Assembly (NCBI GenBank): GCA_036873755.1
Contig: JAVTVY010033650.1
Span: forward strand, 79,454 to 143,453
Direction of reading: 5' to 3'
DNA length: 64,000 bases
Origin: Hanleya hanleyi
Lineage: Eukaryota; Mollusca; Polyplacophora; Lepidopleurida; Hanleyidae
In this document: positions 22,840-33,627 of the stretch, one piece after another
Layout: the number at the start of each line of letters is the position of its first letter
How positions within the stretch are numbered: the stretch's first letter is position 1
Notes under the pieces: model-generated
Told to the model about the DNA's origin: nothing
Databases searched by the model: none
Seen by the model: the letters and a program-made list of their open reading frames with translations, nothing else
Made by a program: the position numbers and the translations under genes

Positions 22840-23640
22840 GCAGGACCTTACTCATTACGGTCGTCTCCTAGTTCGGTCACTGCAGTGCCATCTGTCTTAT
22901 TTACAGACGTCATCCCTCAATCCATTAGTGCTGGTATTGACGTCTCTACATCCACATCTGATTTTGGTGGCAGTCCCGCCACATCGTCATGCGGGGTGTT
23001 CCTTTCCGATTTCCTCCTCCGGATCACCATCTCTACACCGATGCTTCCGAGACCGGTTGGGGAGACCATCTGGACGGTCTGGAGGTGTGCGGCAGATGGT
23101 CGAGTTTGGATGCCTGACTTCACATCAACCTTCTGGAGATGAAGGCAGTCATCCTAGCAGTTCAGCATTGGAGTTGGCGTCTCATGAATTCGTCCCTTCT
23201 CATCGCTACGGACAACTCTACGGTCATTGCTCACATCAACAAGATGGGTACCACCCGATCTTTCTCAACGTTTCGTCTGGTGTGGGATCTTTACCACTGG
23301 GTTCTCATTCATCACTGTCATCTCAATACTCGCCATGTCTCGGGTCGGCTCAATGTCTTAGCAGACCGCCTGTCTTGTCCCGACACCGTCCTTCAGACCG
23401 AATGGCAACTTCATCTGGACGTTTTCCGTCAGATCTGCAGCGTCTGGGAGACCCCCTTGATCGACCTGTTTGCGACGAGGAACAATGCGCAGCTTGCCCT
23501 CTTCGTCAGTCCGATTCTGGACCCTCAAGCCTTCGCCATCGACGCTCTTTCAATCAACTGGGACAACTTCCTGGCTTATGCCTACCCACCCATGACCCTG
23601 ATTCAGGAAGTTCTTCAAAAGATTTCTCAACACGACTGCG
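22840..23640 (+). pseudogene. DIRS RT C-terminal part and RNase H
   Basis: YGRLLVRSLQCHLS (frame of 22,802) resembles the region after the RT core in DIRS elements. After a frameshift the RNase H domain begins: LYTDASETGWGDHL at about 23,031-23,075 has the first catalytic Asp. LEMKAV near 23,133 gives the Glu. ATDNSTVIAHINKMG near 23,205 gives the second Asp. DLFATRNN and AIDALSINWDNFLAYAYPP follow at 23,460-23,600, as in DIRS-group polyproteins. A TGA stop near 23,115 interrupts the domain. Much of the long 22,802-23,932 frame is an out-of-phase shadow. Confidence 0.85.
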
Positions 23641-24859
23641 TCGTGCTGCTCGTGGTGGCCTCGTCAGTGGTTTCTGGTTCTGGTTCCACTTCTCACTGCT
23701 CCGCCACGTCGTCTTCCAGTTTGGCCCAGCCTGTTGCGTCAACCTCACGGGATATTTCATCACAACCCGCGGTGGCTCAACTTGCACGTCTGCAGACTAT
23801 CCAGAGTGCACTCACAGTCCTAGGATTTTCAGCAGAAGTTGCACAGGCGATGGTTTCAGCCAATCGATCTTCCACATCACAGCTCTATCAAGCGAAATGG
23901 GCCTATTTCGTCTCCTGGTGCCGAGAACGTGATGCCGATCCCGACTCTGCCTCTATTTCCTTAGTAGCTGACTTCCTCCTCCACCTTCATCGTGATAAGA
24001 AGTTTCAAATCAGCACCATTGAGGGGTATCGGTCTGCTTTGGCTAGGGTTTTACGTCTTTCTGCCGGCATCGTCATTAGTCTAACGACAATATCTCTGCT
24101 CTCCTACGGGCTTTCGCCTTACAGTCTCGCCGTACTCGCCAGCTGTTACCGAAGTGGGATATTGGTGTGGTTCTTTGTGCCCTGATTCGTCCGCCTTTCG
24201 AACCATTACAGTCCGCCTCTCTTAAAGCTGTTTCCTACAAAACTGCTTTTCTGGCGGCTTTTGCTTTGGCATCTAGAGTTTCTGAACTCCACGCTCTGGA
24301 GAGATCATCTCTGACCTGGACGGCGGATTGGTCTCGCATTTGCTTTCGTCCCGTCCCTGAGTTCATCGCCAAGAATGAGGCTGTGCGCCAAGGTCCGTGT
24401 GCTCAACGTTTGTACTCCATCCCTGCATTATCAGACTTTGTTTGTGACCTTGAGGACGACTTACTGTTATGCCCTGTACGAGCCATACGTCACTATCTTA
24501 CTCGTACCGATCCTGGTCGGGGCTCTCGTCGTCTATTATTCCTGTCTCTTCAGCCATCCGCAGTGCGTGACATTACCAAGAATACTATTGCTTCTTGGTT
24601 GAAGAAGACCATTAAGTGGTCATATCAACTTGCCATTGACGCTCCCCCACTTTTGTCCTCTGCTTCTTCCCATGAAATTTGTGCCATCGCTACATCATGG
24701 CCTTTATGGAAGAACTTATCCCTCCATGACATTGTCCAGTCTTGTGCATGGACGGCAAATTCTACGTTCACCAATTTCTATCTGAGAGATATGTCAGTAC
24801 AATCAGATAGGGTGACCACGCTTGGGCCGCTGGTGACTGCCCAGCATGTGGTCCAGTAA
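23641..24859 (+). pseudogene. DIRS tyrosine recombinase, frameshifted
   Basis: A Ser-rich linker leads to the N-terminal core-binding domain (YQAKWAYFVSWCRERDADP; VADFLLHLHRD; TIEGYRSALARVLR). A shift between about 24,060 and 24,140 moves the frame to PKWDIG and the catalytic domain. The first Arg is in ASRVSEL (codon 24,275-24,277). The H-x-x-R position reads His-Glu-Ile-Cys: codon 24,680-24,682 is TGT. The nucleophilic Tyr is in TNFYLRD (codon 24,781-24,783). The enzyme would join the circular cDNA into the genome. The frameshift and the lost second Arg make this copy inactive. Confidence 0.88.
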
Positions 24860-24956
24860 CTTTCAAAAAAGAAAGGGGGGGGGGGGCATTTTCGTTCAGT
24901 GCAGCAAGTCAGTCAATCAGCAGCTTGCTGCATCATCTCATCTCTCAGTCATATAT

Positions 24957-25620
24957 GTCCACCATATTACATGATCACCTCAATAGGTCAGTCAGCCAAC
25001 TTACAAGATCCGTCTCATCGGTGAGTATGGTTTAGGCATGGTTGTTACTACACCCACTGCGTCTCCACGACCTGGGTTTCTCCTTCTATTGAGTATGGTG
25101 TACCACATTTACAATCAAGTTTTTGATTTTAATCCACGAGTACCCTCAGCGTCTTCGACCCGGGTTCTCTTTGGGTGAGTTTTAGTGTGCTGTAAGCCTA
25201 TACAGTCAGCCAGCTTAAGGCATCATCACAGCTAATCACATGTCCACCATATTACATGATCACCTCAATAGGTCAGTCAGTCAGCAAACTTACAAGACCC
25301 GTCTCATCGGTGAGTATGGTTTAGGCATGGTTATTACTACATCCACTGCGTCTCCACGACATGGGTTTTTCCTTCTATTGAGTATTGTGTACCACATTTA
25401 CAATCAAGTTTTTGATTTTAATCTACGAGTACCCTCAGCGTCTTCGACCCGGGTTCTCTGTGGGTGAGTTTTAGTGTGCTGTAAGCCTATACAGTCAGCC
25501 AGCTTAAGGCATCATTACAGCTAATCATATGTCCTCCTTATTACATGATCTCCTCAACAGGTCAGCCTGTTGCCAACTCACAATTCATCTTTCAAGACCT
25601 GACACAAGGATGAGTATTGG
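24957..25620 (+). repeat. Three tandem units of about 285-289 bp inside the DIRS 3' region
   Basis: 'atgtccaccatattacatga' begins units near 24,957 and 25,242. A diverged third starts near 25,531. Units share 'tctcatcggtgagtatggtt', 'cgagtaccctcagcgtcttc' and 'gtgctgtaagcctatacagt'. The following DNA to about 26,140 has more distant echoes ('tcacaagtcatcttacaag'). This is untranslated DIRS sequence. Confidence 0.85.
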
Positions 25621-26183
25621 TTTTTAGGTATACTTTGTGTCAGTTTCAAGTTTAAAGTACAGAGAGTTTGGTGCATGAGGGCAATTATGACCAACTTACT
25701 AGATCATCGCAAGAGAGACAGCTGCTGTCAACTCACAAGTCATCTTACAAGAACTGACACATTCGTGAGTACTACTTTCAGGTTTGCCACTGTCAGCAAC
25801 AGGGGCTAAAGTACAGAGAGTTGACGTAAGACGGTTTGGGGACTAAAGAGTGGTATAAGATGGGCACCTTGTATGCAATGATGGCGGAACAAACATGACC
25901 ACATCTCGTCATACACTGATTACCACTCGAATACTCACAGCGCCACCGGCCCGAGTTCCTTCGTTGGGGGTAAAATTGTGCACCACATCCACGATCACGG
26001 CTACATGGATGAGTACATGCAACTATCCATTATGATTACTCCATGACTACCCACAGCGTCACCGACCAGGGTCCCTCTTGTCGAGTACTAGTGTGCCATG
26101 TCCGTGATCATCTCAGCGGTTACTCAGCCTGCTATTGCAACTACAACAAGGCCGAGATGCCCACCTCCTTATGTTGGTAGTGA

Positions 26184-26279
26184 GGCATAGCAAAAGCAGG
26201 TTTAGATTTGGGCCACAAATATTTAACATTTATAAACAATGTTAGTATTTGTAACCAAATCAAACCTGCTTTTGCTTTG
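26184..26279 (+). repeat. DIRS internal complementary region (ICR)
   Basis: The first half ('ggcatagcaaaagcagg...' to 'ccacaaat') is complementary to the outer left end at about 18,955-18,995. The second half ('aacatttataaacaatgtta' to 'tgctttg') is complementary to the outer right end at about 26,470-26,524. The two halves are joined exactly as the element's ends would be in a circle. This is the template arrangement proposed for DIRS1 replication. Confidence 0.88.
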
Positions 26280-26344
26280 ATTGCCCTCCCATCCTGCCCC
26301 TCACTCCACGGCCTTGCACACCACACGTCTCGGGCTATAACAGT

Positions 26345-26505
26345 GAGAAAGAGGGAGATTATGGTTTGGGCTGAGCTTAAGTAACCTAGCTGAGCTGAGA
26401 GAGCTCCCTAAGGGGAGACAACTTTTCGTTTTCAACTATTTGTAAGGATCTTCCTAAAGGGAGATAAGGCATAGCAAAAGCAGGTTTGATTTGGTTACAA
26501 ATACT
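26345..26505 (-). repeat. DIRS right inverted terminal repeat
   Basis: Reverse complement of 18,956-19,116 with few differences. The outermost 20 bases beyond it (to 26,524) are found only in the ICR. Confidence 0.88.
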
Positions 26506-26542
26506 AACATTGTTTATAAATGTTTAAGTTTTCGTTCCACAG
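26502..26542 (+). other. 3' splice site of the zinc-finger exon, branch site inside DIRS
   Basis: 'ttttcgttccacag' ends at 26,542 and is followed by an open zinc-finger frame in phase 0. A perfect 'tactaac' branch-point match sits at 26,502-26,508, with its branch A 35 nt before the AG. That motif lies within the DIRS terminus, because the same sequence is in the ICR. Only about 18 bp of the intron between the element and the exon is host DNA. Confidence 0.65.
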
Positions 26543-28030
26543 GAAGGAATCACGCATGCAGAAATATGCCACCATTCTGCTGGAACTTCTCTGCCTGTCC
26601 CAGTGGCCATATTTCAACACCAGACAAATGTGAGGAGGTTGACTGATGGACATCCAGACATTCACTCAAAGGAAAAGACTCATAAGTGCTCAGTGTGTGA
26701 TCTCACATTTTCCCAAAAAGATGGCCTTTATGTTCATATGAGAAGACACACTGGCGAAAAGCCATACAAATGCTCATTGTGTGATTATAGTTCAGCCCAG
26801 AAAACCGGGCTAACATATCACATGGCGATACATTCAGAGGAAAAGCCCTACTTCTGTACATTCTGTGATTTTAAGTCTTCCCACAAACGTAACGTTACTC
26901 AGCACATGAAACTACATACCGAAGAGAAGCCATTCGCATGCACATTCTGTGATTACAGATCAGTCTCAAAGCGCGATGTTGCTGTTCATACGAGAAAACA
27001 CACTGGCGAAAAGCCATACCAATGTACGCAGTGTGAGTATAGGTCTACCAATAAAAGATCACTCGCTGCACATATGAGAAAACACGCTGCAAAAATGTCG
27101 TACGTATGTTCACTGTGTGATTATGCATGTACTGTTAGGAATAGTCTGGTTGAACATCAGAGACTACATCATGGGGAAATTCAGTCAAATGCTCGGCCAA
27201 TTACAGATGAAAATATGAAGGGGCCAATTAATGGACATCCAAACATGAATGTGGACGTCAAACCGCATAGATGCTCAGTGTGTGATTTCCGAACTGCTCA
27301 TAAAGGAGCTCTTCATAACCATATGAGAAGACATACTGGAGAAAAGCCATACAAATGCTCATTGTGTGATTATAGGTCTGCCCAGAAAACCGGGCTCACT
27401 TTTCATATGGCGACCCACTCCAAGGAAAAGCCATACCACTGTACACTGTGTGATTATAGATCTGCCCACAAACGTACTCTTGTTGCTCATATGAGGACAC
27501 ACACTGGGGAAAAGCCATACACATGTTCTATTTGTGGTTACAAAGCTGCTCAAAAACGCGAGATTGTCCTTCATGAGAGGCGCCACACGGGCGAAAAGCC
27601 ATACAGCTGTCCACATTGTGATTGTAGGTTCATCCAGAAGAGTGGAGTCATTAAGCATTTAAGAACACACACCGGGGAAAAGCCATACCTGTGCTCAGAA
27701 TGTGATTTTAGGTGTTCCAATAGGCTTACCATAGTTTATCACATGAGAACCCATTCTGGGGAGAAACCATACAGCTGTCCACAGTGTAAGTACAGATGTG
27801 CCCAGAGAGGTGATATGGTTCGCCATATAAGAAAACACTCCGGCGTGAAGCCATACGTGTGCTCAGTGTGTGACTACAAGACGGCTCATAAAGGTGGCCT
27901 GGTTAACCATATGAGAAGACACACAGGTGAAAAGCCATATATGTGCTCACAATGTGATTATAAGGCCGCCAGCAGATCCTCCCTCGTTCATCATATGAAA
28001 ACACAGAACCACTGGGAGGACAAATCATAA
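26543..28030 (+). CDS. C2H2 zinc-finger protein, terminal exon, 15 fingers
   Basis: Frame open from the acceptor at 26,542 to TAA at 28,030, 495 codons. No good ATG precedes the fingers. The protein must start in an upstream exon that I could not find, possibly beyond the 7.6 kb DIRS insertion. About 48 residues of linker (containing LPVPVAIFQHQT) precede fingers 1-6. A second linker (NGHPNMNVDVKPHRC) precedes fingers 7-15. Most linkers are TGEKPY. The last finger has a lengthened His spacing. Fingers 1-2 with their linker (DGHPDIHSKEKTHKC) resemble 7-8 with theirs, indicating internal duplication. Finger 5 is followed by a non-canonical linker. Expected role: sequence-specific DNA binding in the nucleus. 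The linker phrase PVAIF(Q/K)HQ is shared with the - strand gene at 45,898, so the two are paralogs. Confidence 0.9.
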   Translation, partial: EGITHAEICHHSAGTSLPVPVAIFQHQTNVRRLTDGHPDIHSKEKTHKCSVCDLTFSQKDGLYVHMRRHTGEKPYKCSLCDYSSAQKTGLTYHMAIHSEEKPYFCTFCDFKSSHKRNVTQHMKLHTEEKPFACTFCDYRSVSKRDVAVHTRKHTGEKPYQCTQCEYRSTNKRSLAAHMRKHAAKMSYVCSLCDYACTVRNSLVEHQRLHHGEIQSNARPITDENMKGPINGHPNMNVDVKPHRCSVCDFRTAHKGALHNHMRRHTGEKPYKCSLCDYRSAQKTGLTFHMATHSKEKPYHCTLCDYRSAHKRTLVAHMRTHTGEKPYTCSICGYKAAQKREIVLHERRHTGEKPYSCPHCDCRFIQKSGVIKHLRTHTGEKPYLCSECDFRCSNRLTIVYHMRTHSGEKPYSCPQCKYRCAQRGDMVRHIRKHSGVKPYVCSVCDYKTAHKGGLVNHMRRHTGEKPYMCSQCDYKAASRSSLVHHMKTQNHWEDKS

Positions 28031-29021
28031 CTGTTTACCAGGGTCTATTTTCATTGAGACTGCTTACCAAGATGCAAGTCAAGTGTGTTCCACGAAGCAT
28101 TGTCACTAACACTTCAAGCGTTTGGTCACAAATTTTGTGGATGTGTATCTGCTGATGTACTAGCTGTCTATGGCAAATTTGGTACGAGTGAGACGAGGTC
28201 TGCGTTGTCGGTGCACTAATTTGTGTGGTGATCTTTTATACCGTTGTTCTTGCGTTAGTGCCGGCACCGTGGTTGGTATTCAGGCATATTGATATTTGCG
28301 ATAATTGGTGTTGGTCTCGATGTCAATCAGGTCTGTACTCTTGTCCTCTGTGACGGTAGGTGATCACAGGGCCCGGCGGAGGTTTGACCGGCACTAGTGT
28401 GAAGGTGGTCTCTAGACTCGTTTGACTTGCACTCACGGTTGGTTGCTGTGTGGTAGGTTGGATGAATAGAGATCTGAGATACACGACGTCGTAAAACAAA
28501 CTCCAATACAAGATGCCCAGCAGGGTTAGCTTAAACTGTTAACTGTTTGGTGAAACATTAAAGTTGCAGCTTACAGAGGTCAAGGCCTATCTTCCAATAG
28601 AGTTGAAGGCCATACCTCTTGAGTCACACCGTGCGAAATTCCCAGAGAAACTATTTGGTGTGTGCGGGTGGGGTGGGGGGGGGGGGGGGCTTGCTAATAT
28701 CTGGTGCCTGTAATCCATGTTCCTTGCTAACCGCAAGTTCTCTGATCTGGATAGGAAAGAAAATTACAAACTTATAATCCTGGAGATAGTAGAAATGAAA
28801 TGAAGAGAAAGTATGGGCTATGATGCAAATGCGACTGACAATAGACACACACAAATGTAAAACCATCAACAGTCAGATTAATTGATGACTCAGTTAATCA
28901 GATTTTATTTGTCTCATTAAAGTTATAAATGCAAAATGCATTTTGGAAATTGTTTGTGTGTGGAACAAACATCTTGGGGTTTTACAGGTGATATGATTAT
29001 TATTAATCTCATGTGGTTTTA
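28031..29021. other. Region after the zinc-finger exon
   Basis: Probably includes the 3' UTR. No gene seen. A G-rich tract lies at about 28,668-28,690. No clear polyadenylation signal could be chosen. Confidence 0.45.
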
Positions 29022-29065
29022 GGGTGAGTGAGTGAGTGAGTAGGATTTAACGTCGTTTTAGACAG
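29022..29065 (-). mobile_element. SINE tail fragment, (GTGA)n orientation
   Basis: 'gtgagtgagtgagtgag' followed by 'taggatttaacgtcg' is the minus-strand view of the shared (ACTC)n SINE tail. The rest of the element is missing. Confidence 0.6.
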
Positions 29066-31664
29066 ATATAAAGTCGATTTATGCATAAATGATTGAAGCA
29101 TTGAAGATTTGAACTGAGGCCTAGATTTTGAAAATATCATTTAATTGTATCTATGTGAATTTCCTTTCTTCCATTTACATTTTATTGTATCTAGAAATGT
29201 TAATTTGCTCATAATTACCAGCTGTGTTAAGTGGACCTTGTCTTATTTGGCATTGACTATTTGGCCCTAGCACTGACAAATCAGTCATTTTTTGCCTGTA
29301 TTTGCTCCAAAAGGTCTCAATTTTGTCGCGGAAATGGCATAAGAATACAAGAGATGTTACCCAGCATTATCAGTGTGATGTTTATTTCACTCACATTTGG
29401 AAAGAAAAAAAAAATTAATAATTAAAAAATTGATTAAGATTAATTTGAAAAAATATTTCATTTTATTAATAATTTAATAACATAAATTTAAAACAACCCT
29501 AATATTTTGTACGTTGTTCATGAGTCAGCCTGGAAAAAAATGGGCTGATCAAGTCAAAACTGTAGCCGCAGTGACGATTTGAAGTTCTCTGGTCAAATGT
29601 GAAAATCTGCTGTGACAGGCATCAGATCACTAATAATTTTGTTACTTGTTATGTATTAGCATAAAAAATCACAAAAAATTCTGAAAACTACCGATGCATA
29701 AATCCACTTGGCATGACAATATTCACCTTGGGGAACACTGACTGTGGAAGTCTTGACAGGAGTTGACCATGGAAATTTCAAATTCCCGCCACTGACAGCT
29801 GATTGGTGCTACTGAATGCCATTCAATTTGTAAACAGGGAGCCTTCTCACCCCTCATTGATCATGTCTCCATCCACCATGCTTTTCCCAAAGTGGTCCAA
29901 ATCAACACCAGGAAGTACAGTTTGAAGCCTCATCTGCAAGTTGAAAATATCTGATGTATCAGAAATGCTGAAAAATCGCAGCTCATCAAATCCATAGAGA
30001 TCTGCTCTCAAATTTCTAAACAATGTAGGTCGTGGGCACTGACCCGGAAGTGATTAACTCCGGTCTGATGCCAACTATGTTATCCGGTATTATGCGCATA
30101 CGTAAGGGTCAAAGGTCACTTCCGGAACCGGAAGTGACGTCATAAAAGTCCACCGGAAGTGACTTGGTACCCGCCCCTGTTCGAATGCAGGTCTCCACTA
30201 TTGTCAGATGTCTTCGGTAAAATGCCCAAAATTACCTTCATGGGGTAAATTAATGATGAAATTAGTCTCATCAATCTTAATCTGTTCTATCGTATGCAAG
30301 ATCCAAGTCGAAGAAGTATCAACATTTTTTTTCAGTATGCTGTAATCCCACTCACTCAATTCCATATTTCCCGCGCGATAAAATCACAAATTTGAAAAAG
30401 AGTGCATGGTAATCCAAATGGAAGTACAAATGCCCATTTGGGTATATCAAATGCCCATTTGGATATATCACTACACACATTTTGAAGTTTTCGTGGAGTA
30501 CTCGGAAATAAATGTTGTTAAGCAACCTTATGACGCTGTAGAAGTGCCGGCAATTTGTGTACCAGCCCTTTCCACAGTAAATTTACAACGCTGGTAATAT
30601 TGCATATTTAAAACAAAAATGTACATGTACAGCAAAACGTTCATTGACCTAGGAATTAAAAGTAGGCATCTTCACTCTTGACTCTTTTTCAAGAGTGTAG
30701 AGGAGTAAATTTCCAGAACTTACTTATATTCAGAACAATAGAAGAGCAAACACGTTTCTTTCTATCATCCTGCACATCAGCTTTGTGGACTGGTACAAAA
30801 TTAAGCGTAAATTGTTTGCATGAAATCCAGCGCGCGACCTGTTACTCTTCTCCCCACCCATCCTCAATAATACAGGTTTTGTTTACTCTGTACCAGCCCT
30901 GTAGTCGGTCTCGGGCTGTACAGCTATTACTCGAACCGTGGGTTCGAAATAACAGCCAGTGAACGGACGGCATTTTGGGAGCGATGTACAACCTTCTTGG
31001 GATCTCGGTATATTTCGACGAATACCGAGTATATTCAGAGGAAAGCTGGAGGAAGAACTCATTGAAGTTCCAGACGGAAACCACATGGTGGCACCACTCA
31101 AGTCAAAACTAGCACGGATACGAAACAAGCAGAGGGAATGAAATATACAACACATTGCCTGGCTCCTAAACCGCTCAAATATGGGCATATTCGGAGAGGT
31201 CATGAGGCCACGAATGCACTCCGGAATGTTTCCGAATCAACTGGTTCGTAATCGTTATGGCGTATAAGATATTTGTCATTGCAGGGATTTGATGGACAAG
31301 CCATGTCTAGGGATGATGGCAGCCCGGGATTGAAACTTTGCAGGCAAATTCATTATTCCTCTTTGCCCATTCTAGATAATTTGCGCTTGAAGTTTACTGC
31401 GCACTTTAGATAAAAAAATCTGGAAAGGTATACGAAATATACCAGGAACCAGCGCGGTCATCGTACTTTCCACGCTCGACCATGAACACAGTGCTGTGGA
31501 TTGAGCGTCTCTGAACACAGCGTCACCCAAAACGCGCATAGCACAATTGGGCTTCGTAGTGACATTGTTAACCCTGCTGAGCATCTTGTACGGAGATGTG
31601 TTTCACGACGTAGCATATCTCCGCACTCTACTCATATCACCTAGGACACGGGCACCAGCCGGAA
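29066..31664. other. Non-coding interval left of the Polinton
   Basis: No gene supported. AT-rich at 29,400-29,500. 'aatgcccatttggatata' has a near-copy about 20 bp earlier near 30,430-30,470. The left end of the Polinton must lie in or near this interval, but no terminal repeat could be found. Confidence 0.4.
30041..30165 (+). promoter_or_regulatory. Cluster of ETS-, CRE- and DR1-like motifs
   Basis: Four CCGGAAGTGA-type (ETS-like) cores occur here: near 30,044; an inverted pair in 'cacttccggaaccggaagtg' (30,117-30,136); and near 30,152. A perfect TGACGTCA is at 30,135-30,142. 'agggtcaaaggtca' at 30,105-30,118 fits a DR1 nuclear-receptor site. No transcribed gene is evident next to it, so it may be repeat-derived. 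Confidence 0.4.
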
Positions 31665-31948
31665 GTGACAGTCAAACGAATCTATAGAACTCCTTTACGC
31701 CAGTCAAATCTCACCCGACACCAGCGACCACCACACCACGTATACAGTCCACCGAGCCCTACACCAATTATTGCACCGCCCACAACACCGGAAGATCCAT
31801 CGTGTACGACCACCCGCAGTGAATACCCGATAGTATCGACAACGGTACCAACGCTCGACGTACCGACGACCCCGGTCACTCGTATCAAATTTACAATAGG
31901 GGATTACCACGACAGCGGATACACCTCCTATCATGGACCACCTGCCTC
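31665..31948 (+). pseudogene. Pro/Thr-rich frame upstream of the ATPase
   Basis: A frame of about 94 codons, rich in Pro and Thr, runs into the ATPase region in another phase. It could be the end of an upstream Polinton gene or the N-terminal extension of the ATPase. I cannot assign it to a family. Confidence 0.3.
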
Positions 31949-32348
31949 ATTGTGGGGCGAACGGGCTCAGGCAAGACACACTTCGCACAGAAACTCGTTC
32001 AACACGCCGACATCATGATTACCCTACCCGTTGCCCGGGTCATGTGGTGTTACGGAGAATGACAGTCGATGATTGCAACAATGCCGCACATTACGTTCGT
32101 GGAAGGCCTACTCAACCTGGCCGACTTAGAACCAGACACTTTTGTGGTCGTCGATGATCTCATGGCGGAGACAGATGCTCAGGTCACCAAGCTTTTTGCC
32201 AAATGCCCACTACCTGGTGGTACCGAGGGACACCACTCAACTGCGAGAACTGAGACAGATATACAACGGACGGACTCAGTTTACGTTGGAAATCATTAAC
32301 AACGCGACAACCCCTCAGCACGGATACATGCTCTTCGACATGATGTAA
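31949..32348 (+). pseudogene. Polinton FtsK/A32-like packaging ATPase, broken
   Basis: Walker A GRTGSGKT lies at 31,955-31,978, and Walker B VVVDDLM at about 32,144-32,164. CYGE is followed by an in-frame TGA (32,060-32,062). The frame then reaches KLFAK near 32,200, where part of the domain is missing. A different frame resumes with HYLVVPRD and ends at GYMLFDMM near 32,348. The family pumps DNA into capsids. The deletion removes the stretch after Walker B that normally carries a sensor motif. Order and strand fit Polintons. Confidence 0.85.
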
Positions 32349-32579
32349 GGCCAACCGACCACCTTCGACTCCGGACCGGTATCGTTCCCGAAGAAACCCT
32401 CCACGTGTACGTGCGAAAATAATATCCTGTAAGCACGCCCCACAGTGGCTCTCCAGCCAGGGTTTGTATGTGATGAAGGGGATAATAAAAATTCCATACA
32501 CACGCTTCTTGTTCATGTTGTCTCTGTTGTAAACTGATAAAAACGGTAGGGTTGGAGGTTCCAGCGTTAGTTGAGCAGG

Positions 32580-32909
32580 ATGTCTGTTCAAGTACGGAAG
32601 CATGCTCCGACGCTCTGGGTACAGAAGACTGCCCCACCCGGCTCGGTTCGGACTGTTGTGCGTAGGGCAGATTCAGCCCTCGTGTGTTGTCTGTGTGAGA
32701 TCGGACTCAATGTCTTAAAAGAGAACATGCCACTGACTCCGGCTCAATAGGCGTAGTTGGCCAAGCATAAGACAGGTCTCCGGACCCTGGTCCAGAAACG
32801 AGTCTCCCAAACACAGAAGAAAAAGATTCTACAAAAAGGCGGATTTCTCGGGGCCATCTTAGCGCCGTTGCTAGGTTCATCACTCAGTGGACTCTTCGGT
32901 CGACAATGA
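32580..32909 (+). pseudogene. Small Polinton core-type protein, two stops
   Basis: ATG at 32,580 gives 109 codons with two in-frame TAG codons (32,748-32,750 and 32,754-32,756). Recognisable parts are CCLCEIGLNVLKENMPLTP, a Lys/Arg-rich segment (KKKILQKGG) and a Gly/Leu-rich C-terminus (FLGAILAPLLGSSLSGLFG). This layout is common to a short, unnamed Polinton protein. The basic-plus-hydrophobic pattern suggests a virion or membrane-active role, which is inference. It is too broken to appear as one long frame. Confidence 0.7.
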
Positions 32910-32969
32910 GCCACACCGAAAAATTGCTGTGGTGTATCCCTGTATCCCATTCAACCTTCGGTGAAAACG

Positions 32970-33463
32970 ATGAACACACTCGATCAAGAGATGCAACAAA
33001 TTCTACAACGACGCGAGTTGAGCGACATTGAGAAAATACACCAGTACGAGCAGACGCTTCAGCGGTACATCATGTTCATGGGGCAATACAAGACCCCTGG
33101 ACCAAGCCCAGCACAACGTATACAGCCATCACCACTTATCTCACAACCGAGATTACCAGGTGTACCACCCTCTACCCCGCGTGGGTGGCCGATGAAGTCA
33201 TGAAAAGTCTATCCGGGTCGTTTCAGAGGAGGGGTGTCTTTTTGTTGGAACGGCTGAAAGACAACCTGAGCAAGTCCTGGAATAAGAAAGGTGAACTTCT
33301 GGTTCAGAACCAAGTGGTGCTCGGCACCCATATGGTGGATTTTGTGAATCATCTGATGCGTCAGCACAGGTCACAGATGGCTCCCACAGGATGGAAGGCT
33401 TTCGCTCAAGGGTTGGAAGACATGCACGTGCCGCAAGAAATGGTCGGAAATCCTCAGCGTTGA
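32970..33463 (+). pseudogene. Uncharacterised conserved Polinton protein, frameshifted
   Basis: ATG at 32,970 starts MNTLDQEMQQILQRRELSD, then a helical segment (QRYIMFMGQY) and a Pro-rich stretch to 33,203. A second phase from about 33,185 continues with WNKKGELLVQNQVV and ends GWKAFAQGLEDMHVP to 33,463. The N-terminal repeat-like helix and the 'WN-x-KGEL' region are, from memory, conserved in a Polinton protein of unknown role placed near the capsid genes. One frameshift joins the two parts. Confidence 0.65.
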
Positions 33464-33627
33464 GATTGGATGCAGCAGCAGCAGACGCCCGTGACTCCAG
33501 CCCACACACCGCGCCGATCGAGATCCCTGACACGACATAAACCAGTGCGGTAGTCACGACGCAGGCAACAAGCCACAATTAAAACAAACAGCGGAAGGGT
33601 ATCCACGGGCGTTGAGAGTGTAACCTA

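Larger units (their letters stand above)
18943..26524 (+). mobile_element. DIRS-type tyrosine-recombinase retrotransposon, decayed
   Basis: The element has inverted terminal repeats (18,956-19,116 and 26,345-26,505). An internal complementary region (26,184-26,279) is complementary to the two outer ends joined together, which is the DIRS1 hallmark. Between them, in order, are a gag-like Zn-knuckle frame, reverse transcriptase, RNase H and a tyrosine recombinase, all broken by frameshifts and stops. 'gtt' is present at both outer ends (18,943-18,945 and 26,522-26,524). No target duplication is expected for this order. A tandem-repeat element is inserted at 21,876-22,572, within the RT region. 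The right end lies in the intron about 18 bp before the acceptor of the zinc-finger exon at 26,543. Confidence 0.88.

Noticed and set aside
22802..23932. 376-codon open frame as a separate gene
   Set aside because: Only its first part matches the DIRS RT end; the rest is out of phase with the RNase H and recombinase domains read in the frame of 23,139.
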